Positions 33,357 to 42,267 are shown, counted from the stretch's first letter. The stretch: 45,792 bases of DNA from Hippea sp964442345 (GCA_964442345.1 CAYTZD010000001.1:1-45792); one strand, 5' to 3'. Numbers and translations are program-made. Notes: generated by a model from the letters alone, not told the origin.

Positions 33357-34414
33357 TGGAATTTGGTTTAAAATGGCTTGCATTTGAGATAACGCCGAGA
33401 TGCAATCTGAACTGTATTCACTGCAGGACAAACGCTTCTATGAATTTGAAAGATGTTTTAAGCTTTGAAGATATAACAAAAACAATTGATGAGATATCAA
33501 AGGAGTTTAAGCCTGTTGTTGTTTTGACTGGTGGTGAGCCACTTTTAAGGGATGATGTTTTTGAGATTGCGGCTTACATTAAGGGTAAGGGTATGAGAGT
33601 AGGGCTTGCCACAAACGGCACACTTGTAGATAAAAATACGGCAAAAAGGATAAAAGAGCATTTTGATATAGTCTCTCTTTCACTTGATGGTTCAACTTTT
33701 GAAGTGCATGATAATTTCAGGCAGGTTAAAGGCGCTTTTGATGCCGTTATTAAGGCTGCTAAAAACCTAAAAGAAGCAGGCGTTGAATTTATAATAAATT
33801 CATCTTTTACAAAGAGAAACCAGCACGATATAGAAAATACCTATAAGCTTGCAAAGTCTCTTGGTGCTAAAGCGTGGTATATGTTTATGATTGTGCCAAC
33901 AGGCAGGGCAGAAGAGATATTTAATGAATTAATAGATAAAAAGGATTATCAGGATATTCTAAGATGGCACTTTTATATGGAACTAAAAGAGAAGGATATA
34001 CTTGTTAGACCAACATGCGCACCTGAGTATTACGCGCTTGTCGATATAGAATCAAAAAAGACAAGTGTTGATTTTAAAAGAAGAACGCTAAAATTTTCAA
34101 CAGGCGGTGCAAAGGGTTGTGTTGCAGGCCAGTTAATTGCGTTTATAGGTTATGATGGAAGTATAAAGCCGTGTAGCTATTTTTTAAGGACGGCAGGCAA
34201 TATCTTAACCGATGGGTTTTTGAATGTGTGGCATAACTCTGAGATCTTTAAAAATTTAAGGGATTTTTCCTTGTATGAGAAGTGTTCAAAGTGTAGATAT
34301 GTAAATGTGTGCGGTGGCTGCAGGGCAAGGGCTGATGCCTATTTTGGCGATTATCTGGCTTTAGACCCATACTGCTTTGTGGAGGTGCCAAACTATGAAA
34401 ACAAACGACTTTAA
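33353..34414 (+). CDS. Radical SAM/SPASM protein, AhbD/NirJ-like
   Basis: A 353-residue radical SAM enzyme. The [4Fe-4S]-SAM site is C17-x3-C21-x2-C24 (RCNLNCIHC), followed by VVLTGGEPLLRDD. VPTGRAEE, CAPEYYAL, KGCVAGQ and the SPASM-type Cys set (C256, C274, C311, C314, C320, C323, C341) resemble AhbD/NirJ proteins of the alternative heme and heme d1 routes, which end in a DPYC segment as here. A peptide-maturation enzyme is the alternative. No other heme gene is nearby. An ATG follows directly at 33356. Confidence 0.8.
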   Translation: MMEFGLKWLAFEITPRCNLNCIHCRTNASMNLKDVLSFEDITKTIDEISKEFKPVVVLTGGEPLLRDDVFEIAAYIKGKGMRVGLATNGTLVDKNTAKRIKEHFDIVSLSLDGSTFEVHDNFRQVKGAFDAVIKAAKNLKEAGVEFIINSSFTKRNQHDIENTYKLAKSLGAKAWYMFMIVPTGRAEEIFNELIDKKDYQDILRWHFYMELKEKDILVRPTCAPEYYALVDIESKKTSVDFKRRTLKFSTGGAKGCVAGQLIAFIGYDGSIKPCSYFLRTAGNILTDGFLNVWHNSEIFKNLRDFSLYEKCSKCRYVNVCGGCRARADAYFGDYLALDPYCFVEVPNYENKRL

Positions 34415-35225
34415 GCTTTTGAAGGAGAGAATAGAGAAATCAGAAAGCTGTCTGTTCTTAACCAGTGCAGGCATGAGTGCAGATAGCGGCATTCCAACAT
34501 TCAGAGATAAAGAAGGTTATTGGCGTAACTTTCCCGTTTTTAAAAGACTTGGCCTTGATGCTATAGATCTTGCAAATCCGCATGCTTTCCAGACAAAGCC
34601 GCAATATGCTTGGGCGTTTTATGAATGGAGAAGAAGAAACGCTTACGAGAATAAGCCGCATAAAGGTTATCATGTGATAAACAGAATGATTAAAGAAGTG
34701 TTTAAAAAATCGTTTGTTCATACAACCAATACGGACGGCTATCACATAATATCAGGCCTTGATGAATCGAAAGTGTATGAAGTGCACGGTTCTATGTGGA
34801 GACTTCAGTGTATGCGTGGAGCTGCCTGTTCTTATGGTGTTAAGGAGAATAGAGATGTGCCGTTGTGCGATTTGGATTATGAGACGATGATTGCGACCAA
34901 TTTGCCTAAATGTCCTGTCTGTGGTGAGCTTCTGCGTCCCAATATTTTGATGTTTGGTGATTGGTATTATGTTGAAAACGAGTATCAGATAAGCAACTAT
35001 CATAGTTTTGTTAACGATGTGGGTGTGCCTGATTTAATCTTTCTTGTTGGTTCAAGTTCAGCTGTGCCAACAAACGATTACATAGCAAGCAGATTTCAAT
35101 CGAAAGGCTCATTCGTTGTTACGATAAATCCAGATCCATCATCAACAGCGGTATGCAAACCCAATCTGTTTATCCAAAAGAAGGCTAAAGAGACATTTGA
35201 GATGATAGAAGAGATGATATTTTAG
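34395..35225 (+). CDS. Sir2-family NAD-dependent protein, atypical
   Basis: A 276-residue sirtuin-fold protein. The NAD site reads TSAGMSADSGIPTFRD, where the usual GAG has Ser for the first Gly. The usual QNID is TTNTDGYH (111-117), and the catalytic His131 is in EVHGSM. Zinc Cys candidates are C139, C145, C173 and C176. LRPNILMFGDW replaces the common RPxVVxFGE. These features match a divergent bacterial group with SGxPxFR and RPNILMFGDW signatures, so deacetylase activity should not be assumed. I chose the ATG at 34395 because GGAGG precedes it. It overlaps the radical SAM gene by 20 nt. Confidence 0.85.
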   Translation: MKTNDFKLLKERIEKSESCLFLTSAGMSADSGIPTFRDKEGYWRNFPVFKRLGLDAIDLANPHAFQTKPQYAWAFYEWRRRNAYENKPHKGYHVINRMIKEVFKKSFVHTTNTDGYHIISGLDESKVYEVHGSMWRLQCMRGAACSYGVKENRDVPLCDLDYETMIATNLPKCPVCGELLRPNILMFGDWYYVENEYQISNYHSFVNDVGVPDLIFLVGSSSAVPTNDYIASRFQSKGSFVVTINPDPSSTAVCKPNLFIQKKAKETFEMIEEMIF

Positions 35226-36970
35226 CCTACAACCTTGTTTTTGCCTTCTGCTTTTGCTTGATACATTCTTTTGTCTGCTATTTTGATAAGTTCTGCTATA
35301 TCCTTTGGATTGTCTTTTGTTGATGATATACCTATGCTTACCGTGCAGCAGACGGAAAACCCCTTCTTTTCATCGTATAAGATTCTGCTTGCTTCTATGT
35401 TTTTTCTTATTCTTTCTGCAACTTGATATGCTTTGTCTTTATTCGTATTTGGCAAAATTACGATGAATTCTTCACCACCGAATCTTACAGCTATATCTAC
35501 ATTTCTTATACTATCTTTTATTATTTTGGCTATCTCTTTTAATACCTTGTCGCCTGTATCGTGTCCGTAGGAGTCGTTTACTCTTTTAAAATTGTCTATG
35601 TCTATCATTAGAAGCGAAAGCCCTTGTTTGAATCTGTTGGCTCTTTTAAGCTCTTTGCATAGAAATAATTCTATATATCTTCTGTTAAACAGTCCCGTTA
35701 ATGGGTCTGTTATTGTCTCTTTTAACAATTCGGTATTTTTTCTTTTTAGGCATAATAGCTGTCTTTCTTTTAAGGCTGCCATTGTTATTGGTGTCTCAAA
35801 CTTTGATAGGATCTCAAGGTCTTCTGATGTGTTTATCTTGGTTGGGCTTAGAATCATAAAACAGGCACCCAAATATTTGCCATCTAAATCTAAGATGGGA
35901 AAAACATAAGCAGGGTCTTTGATGTCAAATAAACGATGAAGCATAGATGGTTCGTAAAAGATTGCACCTTCCTTCAAATAGCTTGACGAATTTAGAAGCA
36001 TTCTCACCTTTTCTTCATCTTCGATAAAATCAACACTGTCTGTCTCAGAATCTAAAACTATGATGTATTGTTCGTTGTCGTCTGATAAGAATACCTTTAT
36101 TGATTCTATCCTGTAAAATTGATTTAGTGAGTTTGCTACTTTATGGGTTACATTAAAGAAGCTCTCCTGTAGGGCAACAATTTTCATAGCTTCTTCTAAA
36201 GCAAAGTTTATCCTTGATAGTTTTGCAACATTTTGCGTGTATCTGAAGTTTTGGAATAGTCCACACTCTAAATCTCTCATTTTCTCGATTATTGGCTTTA
36301 TGAAATCTTCTTTGATTATAGAACCGTGTTGTGGAGCTATAAGCTTTATTTTGTATCTTTCTATATTGTCAAGACCATGATTGAGTATCGTTGAACTTGG
36401 CATGTAATGTTGATGGAATATTTTTAGTTTTTCGAAATAGTCGTCTGCACTTTTTGCAAACAGCTCAAATTCTTCAGTAAATCCGCCAAACAGATCGCTT
36501 GAAAATAGCGTTTTTGTCTTTGTATCGTATGTGCAGAATGCACCAGGAAAATGAAGATATGGCGTAAAGATAAATTCAAGCCTTCTATTTAAAGCCTTCA
36601 GTTTCCAGCCGTTTTCTTCTACTTCGTATAGTTTTATCTTCCAGTTGTAATGTTTAAGCAAAGCCCACGCCCGCCAGTGGGTTATCAAGGTTAAGTCGTC
36701 TCTGTTTATATCTTCGATTAGGTAATCCACAGACGCTGTTATATCTGGGTCTTGATGGTGGCAGATAATGTATTTGATATTTTTTAAATCGGTTATCTTT
36801 TCTATCTTTGATTTCACGATAGGGTAGGTAAGTCTTGATCCAGGATCCAATACAATAGATTCATCAGAGTTGTTTATAAAATAGACATGGCATTGGAATT
36901 TATCGTTTTTTAATTCTGATCCAACCCAATATACATCTTCTGCTATCTCTACAGGGTTTTTAAGATCCAT
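35222..36970 (-). CDS. Metallo-beta-lactamase (di-iron)-GAF-like-GGDEF fusion, putative oxygen/iron-sensing diguanylate cyclase
   Basis: A 582-residue soluble fusion. Residues 1-245 are a flavodiiron-type metallo-beta-lactamase domain with HHQDPD (71-76), His140 (YLHFPGAF), Asp159 (FSSDLFGG) and His215 (APQHGS); the usual last His of HxExDH is Ile77. Residues about 250-405 look GAF-like. The GGDEF domain (about 415-582) has GGEEF (498-502) and the RxxD inhibitory site (R489, D492). No flavodoxin domain is present, so it should sense rather than reduce. It is the last gene of the rplU operon, 11 nt overlapping rsfS. Confidence 0.88.
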   Translation of the reverse strand: MDLKNPVEIAEDVYWVGSELKNDKFQCHVYFINNSDESIVLDPGSRLTYPIVKSKIEKITDLKNIKYIICHHQDPDITASVDYLIEDINRDDLTLITHWRAWALLKHYNWKIKLYEVEENGWKLKALNRRLEFIFTPYLHFPGAFCTYDTKTKTLFSSDLFGGFTEEFELFAKSADDYFEKLKIFHQHYMPSSTILNHGLDNIERYKIKLIAPQHGSIIKEDFIKPIIEKMRDLECGLFQNFRYTQNVAKLSRINFALEEAMKIVALQESFFNVTHKVANSLNQFYRIESIKVFLSDDNEQYIIVLDSETDSVDFIEDEEKVRMLLNSSSYLKEGAIFYEPSMLHRLFDIKDPAYVFPILDLDGKYLGACFMILSPTKINTSEDLEILSKFETPITMAALKERQLLCLKRKNTELLKETITDPLTGLFNRRYIELFLCKELKRANRFKQGLSLLMIDIDNFKRVNDSYGHDTGDKVLKEIAKIIKDSIRNVDIAVRFGGEEFIVILPNTNKDKAYQVAERIRKNIEASRILYDEKKGFSVCCTVSIGISSTKDNPKDIAELIKIADKRMYQAKAEGKNKVVG

Positions 36971-37283
36971 TACTCTCCCTGTGTTTTATTGCCTTTTCCC
37001 ATAGTGATTCAAGGTTGTATTCTTCTCTTTTATCTTGGCTAAACAGATGAATAACAACATCATAGCAGTCTATTAAAGTCCAACTGCCGTCTTGTGTCTC
37101 TTCAATATGGTGTATATCTATACCGCTTTTTTTAATCTCATCGTAGATGGCATAAACCTGCTTGCTTGAGCTAACCGTCCCTATCACAAAGAAATCAAAA
37201 ATAGAAGATTGGTTTCTTAAATCTATGCTGACTATATCTTCTACCTTTTTATCGTTTAAGATTTGAATGATTTTGTCTTTCAC
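36960..37283 (-). CDS. rsfS: Ribosomal silencing factor RsfS
   Basis: A 107-residue factor that binds L14 and blocks subunit joining in starvation. Family motifs are VSIDLRNQSSIFDFFVIGTVSSSKQVYAI, the D-x-H-H region DIHHIEETQDGSWTLIDCYDVVIHLFS and REEYNLESLW. Start is GTG, overlapping the nadD stop as GTGA. nadD-rsfS is a common pair. Confidence 0.95.
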   Translation of the reverse strand: MKDKIIQILNDKKVEDIVSIDLRNQSSIFDFFVIGTVSSSKQVYAIYDEIKKSGIDIHHIEETQDGSWTLIDCYDVVIHLFSQDKREEYNLESLWEKAIKHRESNGS

Positions 37284-37909
37284 TGGTATAACCTCTTCTC
37301 TTTTATGAAATTTTCAACTTTTTCAGGCACAAGGTATTTTATGCATTCGCCGTTTCTTACCTTTCTTCTTATCATACTTGATGATACATCAAAAGCAGGT
37401 GGCGTGTAAATATAAATCTTTCTTTTTTGCGTTGGATACTCTCCACTTTCGTGTATCTCTTCAAAATCTACAAGGTCTGCATATTTGCTTAAGATGATCT
37501 TTGTGTCGTATTCTGGTCTTCTTATCACGATAAATGTTATCTCATTCACCAATCTTTTGTAATCCTTCCATAGATTCAGATAGTAAAATGCATCGGTTCC
37601 AACGATAAAAAACAGATTATCTTCTTTTAGCTGACTTTTTAATTCGCCAATCGTATCAATTGTATAATTAACCCTGTTTGAATCTATTTCAAGTCTTGAG
37701 ATTTCAAAAAACTTTAACCCTTCGATTGCAAGTTTAAGCATCGTATATCTATATTCTGCATTTGCCACATTGTCCTTTTTGTGTGGTGGTATGCCCGTTG
37801 GCAAAAATATTACTTTATCCAATTTGAATGTCTCATAGACGCTTATGGCTCCTCTTATGTGGCCTATGTGAACGGGATTGAATGTCCCGCCGAATATTGC
37901 TATTCTCAC
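37280..37909 (-). CDS. nadD: Nicotinate-nucleotide adenylyltransferase
   Basis: A 209-residue nucleotidyltransferase making deamido-NAD+. The opening IAIFGGTFNPVHIGHI carries the (H/T)xGH motif; LPTGIPPHK and FFIVGTDAFYYLNLWKD follow; the C-terminal ISSTxxR-type motif is FDVSSSMIRRKVRNG. It overlaps proA by 4 nt upstream. Confidence 0.95.
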   Translation of the reverse strand: MRIAIFGGTFNPVHIGHIRGAISVYETFKLDKVIFLPTGIPPHKKDNVANAEYRYTMLKLAIEGLKFFEISRLEIDSNRVNYTIDTIGELKSQLKEDNLFFIVGTDAFYYLNLWKDYKRLVNEITFIVIRRPEYDTKIILSKYADLVDFEEIHESGEYPTQKRKIYIYTPPAFDVSSSMIRRKVRNGECIKYLVPEKVENFIKEKRLYQ

Positions 37910-39159
37910 TCTCTTATCTGCCCATTTCCAATTATCTTGTATTTGTATGTTGTAAGTTCTTTTAATCCTGCAGGCCCACGAGCGTGCAATTTATTTGTGC
38001 TTATGCCTATCTCAGCGCCAAATCCGAATACACCGCCATCTGTAAAGCGTGTTGATGCATTTACATAGACGCAGCTTGCATCCACTTCATCTAAGAATCT
38101 CTCTGCATTCGTGAAGTTTTCCGTGATAATGGCTTCTGAGTGTTTTGAACCATGTCTGTTTATATGTTCTATTGCTTCGTCTAAACTGTCAACGACCTTT
38201 ATCGATAGTATTAAATCTAAATACTCCTCATCCCAGTCCTTATCCGTTGCTTCTTTTATGTTGGATAGTATTTTAATTGTTTTGGGACATCCTCTTAGTT
38301 CAACTTCTGCTTTGTCCATTAATTCTTTAAATCTTGGTAAAAACTCTTCTGCTATATCTTTATGAACAAGCAGTGTCTCCATAGCGTTGCAAACACCTGG
38401 GCGTTGAACCTTGGCATTGTATGAGATATTTAAGGCTTTTTCCGTGTCTGCATATTTGTCTATGTATGTGTGGCATAAGCCTTTGTCGTGCTTTATAACT
38501 GGCATGGTTGCATTTTCTGAGACGAATTTTATTAAGCCTTCGCCGCCTCTTGGCACGATTGTGTCTATGTATTTATCCAGCTTTAGCATATATAAAACGG
38601 CGTTTCTGTCTGTCTCATCGATGAAGCTTATAGCGTTTTCATCTATTTTGTTTTTGGTTAGCGATTCCTTTATCAATTCAACCAAAAACTTGTTTGAATT
38701 TATCGCTTCTTTTCCGCCTTTTAAGACGGTGCTGTTGAACGATTTTAAGCACAAAATCGCTGCATCTACGGTTACATTGGGTCTTGATTCATAGATTATG
38801 CCTATCGTCCCAATTGGAACCCTTACCTTTTCTATTTTAAGTCCATTCTCCAATCGCCAGCCGTCTATTACTTCACCAACAGGGCTTTTAAGCTTCTTTA
38901 CAGTCTCAACGGCTTCGATTATTCCGTCTATGCGTTTGTCGTTTAGAAGCAGTCTGTCAATTAGAGCGCTTTTTAGGTTGTTCTCTTTTGCTTTTTTTAT
39001 GTCTATCTCGTTGAACTCTTTTATCTTTTCTCTATTTTTGTCGATTAAAGTCTTTAGATCTTCAAGCGTTGCGTTTATTCTATCTTCGCCTATCTTTGAT
39101 AAACCAAAAAACGCCTGATGCGCTTTTTTGCATAGGTTTTCTATCTTCTCTTTCAGCAT
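37906..39159 (-). CDS. proA: Gamma-glutamyl phosphate reductase
   Basis: A 417-residue aldehyde-dehydrogenase-fold enzyme that makes glutamate semialdehyde for proline. Catalytic Cys is in VQRPGVCNAMETLLVH. Other signatures are KVRVPIGTIGIIYESRPNVTVDAA, VLKGGKEAINSN, DTIVPRGG and YVNASTRFTDGGVFGFGAEIGISTNKLHARGP. It is separated from proB by a MaoC-like gene. AGGTGT precedes the ATG. Confidence 0.96.
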   Translation of the reverse strand: MLKEKIENLCKKAHQAFFGLSKIGEDRINATLEDLKTLIDKNREKIKEFNEIDIKKAKENNLKSALIDRLLLNDKRIDGIIEAVETVKKLKSPVGEVIDGWRLENGLKIEKVRVPIGTIGIIYESRPNVTVDAAILCLKSFNSTVLKGGKEAINSNKFLVELIKESLTKNKIDENAISFIDETDRNAVLYMLKLDKYIDTIVPRGGEGLIKFVSENATMPVIKHDKGLCHTYIDKYADTEKALNISYNAKVQRPGVCNAMETLLVHKDIAEEFLPRFKELMDKAEVELRGCPKTIKILSNIKEATDKDWDEEYLDLILSIKVVDSLDEAIEHINRHGSKHSEAIITENFTNAERFLDEVDASCVYVNASTRFTDGGVFGFGAEIGISTNKLHARGPAGLKELTTYKYKIIGNGQIRE

Positions 39160-39168
39160 TTTTACACC

Positions 39169-39648
39169 TCATCTGTATAGTCTGAAGACCTGCTCGGCAA
39201 CGACGGCAGGTTTCTCTTCGCCTTTTATCTCAACGATTATCTTGTAAATTATCTCAACGGAATCGCCCAAATTTTCTATCGATAAGGGTATAAGCTTTGC
39301 TCTGATGTATGAATTGACTTTTACAGCGTTTGGAAACCTTACCTTGTTAAGTCCATAATTTAGGCGATACTTCATCTTTGGGTAGTGTTTTTCAAAAAAT
39401 GCAGGGTCGTTGCTCTTTGTCAAAAATGGTATGAGAGATAATGTTAAAAATCCGTGAGCCACCGTTGTTTTGAAAGGTGATTCTCTCTTAGCTTTTTCTG
39501 GGTCTGTGTGTATCCACTGCTTATCGGAAGTTATCTCAGCAAACCTATCAATCAATTCTTGGTCTATCTTGAACCATTCACCCGTATAGACGATAGAATT
39601 TAGCTTTGTTTTGTAAAACTCTATTAATTCATCGAATTCATCAGCCAT
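39169..39648 (-). CDS. MaoC-like hot-dog dehydratase (NodN/R-specific enoyl-CoA hydratase type)
   Basis: A protein of about 159 residues with a single hot-dog domain. The hydratase signature is FAEITSDKQWIHTDPEKA (catalytic Asp and His) with downstream HGFLTLSLIPFL. Family members hydrate enoyl-CoA or enoyl-ACP, but this substrate is unknown. I use the ATG at 39648, within the overlap with the proB stop; a TTG lies two codons upstream. Its position between proB and proA is unusual. Confidence 0.88.
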   Translation of the reverse strand: MADEFDELIEFYKTKLNSIVYTGEWFKIDQELIDRFAEITSDKQWIHTDPEKAKRESPFKTTVAHGFLTLSLIPFLTKSNDPAFFEKHYPKMKYRLNYGLNKVRFPNAVKVNSYIRAKLIPLSIENLGDSVEIIYKIIVEIKGEEKPAVVAEQVFRLYR

Positions 39649-40762
39649 CTTCAACCACCGACATATTGTCTATGTGTATTATATCGTCTGAATATTTGTA
39701 TCCTAAGATGTTTACTATCTCTTTTGAATGTTTGCCTTTGATTTTTTCTATCTCGCTTGAGTCGTAATTTGTTATACCTTTGGCTATAAGTATGCCGTCT
39801 TTGTCTTCTATGTTGATTATATCGCCTCTGCCGAAGCCACCAAATACCTTGACTATACCGCTTGGCAGAAGGCTTTTATGTTTTTTTATGCTCTCTTTTG
39901 CGCCATCGTCTATAACGACAACGCCGCTTGGCGAACAGTTCAATATCCAGGATTTTTTTGATTTTAACGGATTTTTTATCGGTTCAAAGAATGTAAAATG
40001 AAAATTATCGTCTTCAAATAGCTTTTTTAGACTATCCTTTTTCTTGCCGTTGATTATACATGCTAACTTGCCTGTTTCTGCTGCGTTTAGGCCTGCTTCT
40101 ATCTTTGTTTTTATGCCGCCACTGCCAAGTTCGCTGTTTTCTCCTATCTCTATATCTGTCTCTTTTGTTATTTTTTCTATCAAAACGGCATCTTTATCTG
40201 TAGGTTTTTTTGAATAGACGCCATCTATATTGCTTAAGATTATCAATGCGTCTGCTTCTGCAAGATTGAGAAGGTGGAACGAGAGATTGTCGTTGTCGCC
40301 GAATCTTAACTCTTTTATAACGACTGTGTCGTTTTCGTTGATTATTGGTATAATTTTCCATTTTATAAGCGTAAGCAGCGCATTTTTTGCGTTTATGAAC
40401 CTTCTTCTGTTTTGAATATCATCGACCGTGATAAGAAGTTGCGCTATTTTTAGATCGTGTTTTTCAAAGAGTTTTTCATAAAGCTCTATTAATTTTGGTT
40501 GGCCTATACCTGCCAAAGCCTGCAGACTTACAATATTGTCTGGGCGTTTTTTTAGCTTTAAAATATTCATTCCGCAGGCTACTGCGCCACTTGATACGAT
40601 TATAATCTCTTTATTTTCCTTAATAAGATTGAAAATATTATCGACTATGTTTGCAACTGTTTCTTTGTTTATGCTGCCTTCTTCTGCTATTACGCCGCTG
40701 CCTATCTTTATTACGATTCTTTTTGCCTGCTTCAGTTTTTTTCTAAATTCTCGCTTATCCAT
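39641..40762 (-). CDS. proB: Glutamate 5-kinase
   Basis: A 373-residue enzyme for the first step of proline synthesis. The amino-acid-kinase domain (about 1-255) has RIVIKIGSGVI, IIVSSGAVACGM, INENDTVV and FGDNDNLS, then GSGGIKTKIEAG. The C-terminal PUA domain (about 275-360) is present. Its first 31 nt overlap the end of obgE, and no later start would keep the conserved N-terminus. Confidence 0.95.
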   Translation of the reverse strand: MDKREFRKKLKQAKRIVIKIGSGVIAEEGSINKETVANIVDNIFNLIKENKEIIIVSSGAVACGMNILKLKKRPDNIVSLQALAGIGQPKLIELYEKLFEKHDLKIAQLLITVDDIQNRRRFINAKNALLTLIKWKIIPIINENDTVVIKELRFGDNDNLSFHLLNLAEADALIILSNIDGVYSKKPTDKDAVLIEKITKETDIEIGENSELGSGGIKTKIEAGLNAAETGKLACIINGKKKDSLKKLFEDDNFHFTFFEPIKNPLKSKKSWILNCSPSGVVVIDDGAKESIKKHKSLLPSGIVKVFGGFGRGDIINIEDKDGILIAKGITNYDSSEIEKIKGKHSKEIVNILGYKYSDDIIHIDNMSVVEDG

Positions 40763-41703
40763 TTCAATAATGGTTTTAAGTTTTTCTTTTTTAAGGCGCT
40801 TATGAAAAATACCTTTTCGCCTTTGAACATCTCTTTATACGAATTTTCGTTTATCTGTTCAAGTAAATCTATTTTATTTAGCACTACGGCTCTTTTTCTG
40901 TTTAGCATTTCTGGATTATAATTTTTTAACTCTTCTATTAACTTTGAAAATTTTTCCTTTGGATTGTCTGTAATATCTAAAACAAAAAGTAAAAGTGTTG
41001 TTCTTTCTATATGTTTTAAGAATCTTAGACCTAACCCTTTGCCTTTGCTTGCACCTTCTATGATACCTGGTATATCGGCAATTATAAAATCCCTATCGTT
41101 AAAATAGACATACCCAAGATGCGGTGTTAGGGTTGTAAAAGGATAATTGGCAACTTCTGGTTTTGCATCTGATACGGCTCTAATAAGTGATGATTTGCCA
41201 GCATTTGGAAAACCTACAAGGCCAACATCGGCAAGCAGTTTTAATTCAAGCTTTATTTTTTTCTCTTCGCCCTTTTTACCGGGATATGCTATGCGTGGAG
41301 CCCTATTTGTTGGTGTGGCAAATGCTGCATTGCCTTTACCACCCTTGCCGCCCTTTGCAACAACAACACGCTGGCCATCTTCTGTTAAGTCAGCAATTAT
41401 GTTATCTTCTTCGTCTTTTACTATACAGCCTATGGGAACCTTGATTATTAAATCTTCGCCACTTCTGCCGGTTTTGTTATTTGAACCACCAGGTTTGCCG
41501 TTTTCTGCTTTGAAGTGCCTTTTGAAACGAAAAAGCCTCAAAGTGTTTTCATCCTTTGAGGCTTCTAAAATTACATCGCCGCCTTTTCCACCGTCTCCGC
41601 CGTCGGGACCGCCCTTTGGGACATACTTCTCTCGCCTGAAGCTTACTATGCCTCTGCCACCATCTCCTGCTTTTACATAGATCTCAGCATAATCTATGAA
41701 CAT
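40732..41703 (-). CDS. obgE: Obg/CgtA GTPase
   Basis: A 323-residue ribosome-associated GTPase. The Gly-rich Obg fold covers about 1-157 (YVKAGDGGRGIVSFRREKYVPKGGPDGGDGGKGG). The G domain has GFPNAGKSSL, DIPGIIEGAS and NKIDL. The C-terminal OCT domain of some homologs is absent. The rplU-rpmA-obgE order is nearly universal. A long open frame antisense to the Gly-rich part is an artefact. Confidence 0.97.
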   Translation of the reverse strand: MFIDYAEIYVKAGDGGRGIVSFRREKYVPKGGPDGGDGGKGGDVILEASKDENTLRLFRFKRHFKAENGKPGGSNNKTGRSGEDLIIKVPIGCIVKDEEDNIIADLTEDGQRVVVAKGGKGGKGNAAFATPTNRAPRIAYPGKKGEEKKIKLELKLLADVGLVGFPNAGKSSLIRAVSDAKPEVANYPFTTLTPHLGYVYFNDRDFIIADIPGIIEGASKGKGLGLRFLKHIERTTLLLFVLDITDNPKEKFSKLIEELKNYNPEMLNRKRAVVLNKIDLLEQINENSYKEMFKGEKVFFISALKKKNLKPLLKWISENLEKN

Positions 41704-41707
41704 TTAT

Positions 41708-41956
41708 TTAAGGATAAACGCTAACGAACTTCTTACCAAGTTTTTCTTCAAACTTAACCGTTCCGCTTACCAATGCAAAGAGTGTGTCATCTTTTCCTTT
41801 ACCTGTGTTTTTGCCTGGATGCCACTTTGTTCCGCGCTGTCTTACCAAGATTTCACCAGCCTTTACCCTTTGCCCGTCGGCCCTTTTTACGCCTAAGCGT
41901 TTGCCTATACTATCTCTTCCGTTTTTGGTTGAACCAAGACCTTTTTTATGAGCCAT
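41708..41956 (-). CDS. rpmA: 50S ribosomal protein L27
   Basis: An 82-residue ribosomal protein opening MAHKKGLGSTKNGRDS, with VKAGEILVRQRGTKWHPG. It begins directly at the mature N-terminus, without the cleaved extension found in Firmicutes. It lies 11 nt after rplU and 4 nt before obgE. Confidence 0.98.
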   Translation of the reverse strand: MAHKKGLGSTKNGRDSIGKRLGVKRADGQRVKAGEILVRQRGTKWHPGKNTGKGKDDTLFALVSGTVKFEEKLGKKFVSVYP

Positions 41957-41967
41957 CTATTTCCCCC

Positions 41968-42267
41968 TTATGATACTATCTTTGTGATTTTAACTTCGGT
42001 GAAATACTGCCTATGACCCTTCTTCCTTTTGTATCCCTTTCTCCTTTTGAACTTAAACACGATAATCTTTTTCGCTTTGGCTGTCCTGATAACCTTTGCT
42101 TCTACTTTGGCGTTTTCTACATAAGGATTGCCAACTTTATCGCCAACCATCAATACCTTATCAAAGCTTATCTCGCTTTTTGGTTGCGCATCAAGTTTTT
42201 CAACCCTTATCACATCGCCTTCTTTTACGATGTATTGTTTACCGCCTGTCTCTATAACTGCGAACAT
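41968..42267 (-). CDS. rplU: 50S ribosomal protein L21
   Basis: A 99-residue ribosomal protein opening MFAVIETGGKQYIVKEGDVI and ending with a Lys/Arg-rich FKRRKGYKRKKGHRQYFTEVKI. I chose the ATG at 42267 because GAGGTG lies just upstream and the family starts here; the frame stays open 33 nt further but the extra residues are not part of L21. First gene of the operon. Confidence 0.97.
   Translation of the reverse strand: MFAVIETGGKQYIVKEGDVIRVEKLDAQPKSEISFDKVLMVGDKVGNPYVENAKVEAKVIRTAKAKKIIVFKFKRRKGYKRKKGHRQYFTEVKITKIVS

Noticed and set aside
38411..39118. Two plus-strand frames of over 100 codons antisense to proA
   Set aside because: proA is complete and conserved on the minus strand; the antisense products are low-complexity and lack ribosome sites.
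41147..41680. Plus-strand open frame of 177 codons antisense to obgE
   Set aside because: It mirrors the Gly-rich Obg fold (Gly codons become Pro/Ala/Ser) and has no ribosome site or family resemblance.
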